DNA of 64,000 nucleotides from Phytopseudomonas daroniae. GTDB taxonomy: Bacteria; Pseudomonadota; Gammaproteobacteria; Pseudomonadales; Pseudomonadaceae. The DNA lies in assembly GCF_004327285.1 (NCBI RefSeq), contig NZ_QJUI01000001.1, positions 248,001 to 312,000 of the forward strand, in the 5' to 3' direction. The position numbers were made by a program, and so were the translations under genes. Under the pieces are notes generated by a model, which did no database searches, was not told where the DNA came from, and was given only the letters and a program-made list of their open reading frames with translations. Below are positions 62,712 to 64,000 of the stretch, in pieces. Numbering within the stretch: position 1 is the stretch's first letter; each line of letters starts with the position of its first letter.

Positions 62712-63728
62712 TTACGGGTTGAGCTTGCCGATCAGCGCCTGGACATCACGAGTGTGCTGTTCCAGGTACTCACCGAAAGCTTCGGCGCTGCGCCATTGCG
62801 GACGGAAACCTCGGGCTTCCATTTCCTTGCGCCATTCGGGGTCGTTGTAGATCTTCTCCAGGGTCGCTTCGAGCTTGACCTTGATGTCGTCCGGCAGGCC
62901 GGCAGGCGCTACCAGGGCACGGAACGAACCCAGCTCCAGATCCAGGCCGGTTTCTTCTTTCAGAGTCGGCACGTCCGGGTAGGCGGCCTGACGCTCGGAA
63001 CCGAATACCGCGAGGCTGCGCACCTTGTTGGAACGCAGCAGCGCATCGGCCTCGGGCAGCGAGCACGGCACGAAGTCGACGCCACCGGCAGCCAGATCCT
63101 GCATTGCCGCAGCGGCGCCCTGACCAGGAATCATGCGAATCTTCTGCAGGTCGACCTGCCAGGCATCCAGCAGCCCGGCCACGGCCATCGGCCACGAACC
63201 GCCACAACCGCCGGCGCAGGCGATGGTGTACTTGGCGGGATCGGCTTTCAGCGCATCGAGCGCCTGACGCAGGCTGGTGAAGGGGGAGTCGGTGTTGACC
63301 TGAAAACCGGCCAGGTCGAAGTTGTACTGGCCGATGGGGGTGAAATCGCTGGCCTTGAAGTCGGCCTGACCCATTTCCTTGTAGTGGGCATAGTTGAACA
63401 GAATGCCCAGGGTGTAGCCGTCGGCCTTGGAACTGATGATCCTCTGGATGCCGACCACGCCACCGCCCTGCCCCAGGTTGATGACGTTGAACTGCTGCCC
63501 CAGCTCCTGCTTGAGGTACTTGGACAGGATCCGCGCGGTACCGTCGGAACCACCGCCCGCGCCAGCCGGCACGATGATGCTCACCGGACGGCTCGGCCAT
63601 TCGGCGGCCATCGCTGGCATGGCCAGGCCTAGCGCCAGGGTCAGTGCGGCCAGCTTGCAACCGGCGCGGCTCAGCAGCTTGCCGAGGGTGGAGGAATGCG
63701 ACATGCGAGGTGCATGGTTAACGAGCAT
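62712..63728 (-). CDS. tctC: Tripartite tricarboxylate transporter substrate-binding protein TctC
   Basis: A 338-residue Bug-type periplasmic receptor. The signal peptide ends near LGLAMPAMAA; the mature protein starts EWPSRPVSIIVPAGAGGGSDGTARIL, with the two ligand loops (GAGGGSDG; IACAGGCGGSW). AAGGAG 8 bases before the ATG supports 63728 rather than 63704. The substrate is a carboxylate that cannot be named from sequence. Confidence 0.9.
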   Translation of the reverse strand: MLVNHAPRMSHSSTLGKLLSRAGCKLAALTLALGLAMPAMAAEWPSRPVSIIVPAGAGGGSDGTARILSKYLKQELGQQFNVINLGQGGGVVGIQRIISSKADGYTLGILFNYAHYKEMGQADFKASDFTPIGQYNFDLAGFQVNTDSPFTSLRQALDALKADPAKYTIACAGGCGGSWPMAVAGLLDAWQVDLQKIRMIPGQGAAAAMQDLAAGGVDFVPCSLPEADALLRSNKVRSLAVFGSERQAAYPDVPTLKEETGLDLELGSFRALVAPAGLPDDIKVKLEATLEKIYNDPEWRKEMEARGFRPQWRSAEAFGEYLEQHTRDVQALIGKLNP

Positions 63729-63789
63729 AACGAGCTCTCCTTTTATTATTGTCGAGTACGGCTGTCATGTTGATCGGGTGCAGCGGATC

Positions 63790-64000
63790 TCAGTGTTGCG
63801 TTGCTCTCCAGGCGGTCACGAAGGCTGCGGCGTTCGCGCCGACCTCGGTTGCACTCATGCCTGGCTTGTACAGCGCCGAGCCAAGGCCGAAACCACTGGC
63901 GCCCGCTTCGACATAGGCCGCCATACCGGCAGGCGTGATGCCACCGACCGGCAGCAGGGGTATGTCCCGCGAGAACACCGCACGCCACGCCTTGACGATC
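63790..64000 (-). CDS. dgoA: 2-dehydro-3-deoxy-6-phosphogalactonate aldolase, C-terminal part (cut by window edge)
   Basis: The last 70 residues of a KDPG/KDPGal aldolase are readable: IPLLPVGGITPAGMAAYVEAGA and GFGLGSALYKPGMSATEV form the phosphate-binding end of the TIM barrel. The rest lies beyond 64000. The C-terminal GFGLGSALYKPGM fits DgoA better than Eda. It suggests the Tct/SDR cluster handles a sugar acid such as a galactonate-type compound. Confidence 0.8.
   Translation of the reverse strand, partial: IVKAWRAVFSRDIPLLPVGGITPAGMAAYVEAGASGFGLGSALYKPGMSATEVGANAAAFVTAWRATQH

Overview
The window is a high-GC gammaproteobacterial chromosome segment that reads as Pseudomonas. The markers are the phaC1-phaZ-phaC2-phaD / phaF-phaI polyhydroxyalkanoate locus beside hslVU, the algP/algQ/hemYXDC/algR/algZ/argH block, the glycine-betaine and carnitine catabolic clusters, and many Pseudomonas-type REP/REPIN palindromes between genes. 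The species cannot be named from this sequence. No rRNA, tRNA or CRISPR array was seen.

Layout, left to right. (1) 0.2-6.7 kb: an RpiR-type regulator, a complete TRAP transporter (small periplasmic, DctQ and DctM parts), a class III aminotransferase and a LysR regulator, probably an amino-acid or amine uptake and use unit. (2) 6.7-18.3 kb, nearly all on the minus strand: glyA-soxB-soxD-soxA-soxG-purU-fdhA, which turns sarcosine into glycine, serine and formate. An IS110-family element sits between soxG and purU. A 136-bp MITE-like element and a VOC gene lie just downstream of fdhA. (3) 18.5-20.9 kb: a TraX-like membrane protein, a small secreted protein and threonine aldolase. (4) 20.9-24.5 kb, minus strand: an orphan type VI secretion island made of a PAAR spike protein, a PD-(D/E)xK (VRR-NUC-like) nuclease and two related immunity proteins. 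One immunity protein carries an N-terminal domain resembling the PAAR protein's own C-terminal extension. (5) 24.55-25.93 kb: no convincing gene, but about 300-bp degenerate tandem repeats studded with DnaA-box sequences. (6) 25.9-28.7 kb: divergent gbcB and gbcA (glycine betaine demethylation). (7) 29.0-33.0 kb: one 1332-residue protein with HrpK/NolX/HrpF-like features but no type III secretion genes nearby. (8) 33.3-37.8 kb: carnitine catabolism (cdhB, cdhA, cdhC, caiX and divergent cdhR). (9) 38.1-49.2 kb: hslVU, a DUF971 gene, the PHA locus, then algP and algQ. (10) 49.5-57.2 kb: hemY, hemX, hemD, hemC, algR, algZ (minus) and argH (plus). (11) 57.2-59.4 kb: small housekeeping genes. (12) 59.4-64.0 kb: a tripartite tricarboxylate transporter tctCBA coupled to an SDR dehydrogenase and a GlcG-like protein, with a KDPGal aldolase gene cut by the window edge.

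The metabolic theme is quaternary-amine catabolism. Carnitine (cdh) gives glycine betaine, GbcAB gives dimethylglycine, and after a step not seen in this window SoxBDAG, GlyA, PurU and FdhA clear sarcosine and the one-carbon units. The most unusual parts are the DnaA-box repeat array, the PAAR/nuclease/double-immunity island with its chimeric immunity gene, and the orphan HrpK-like giant.
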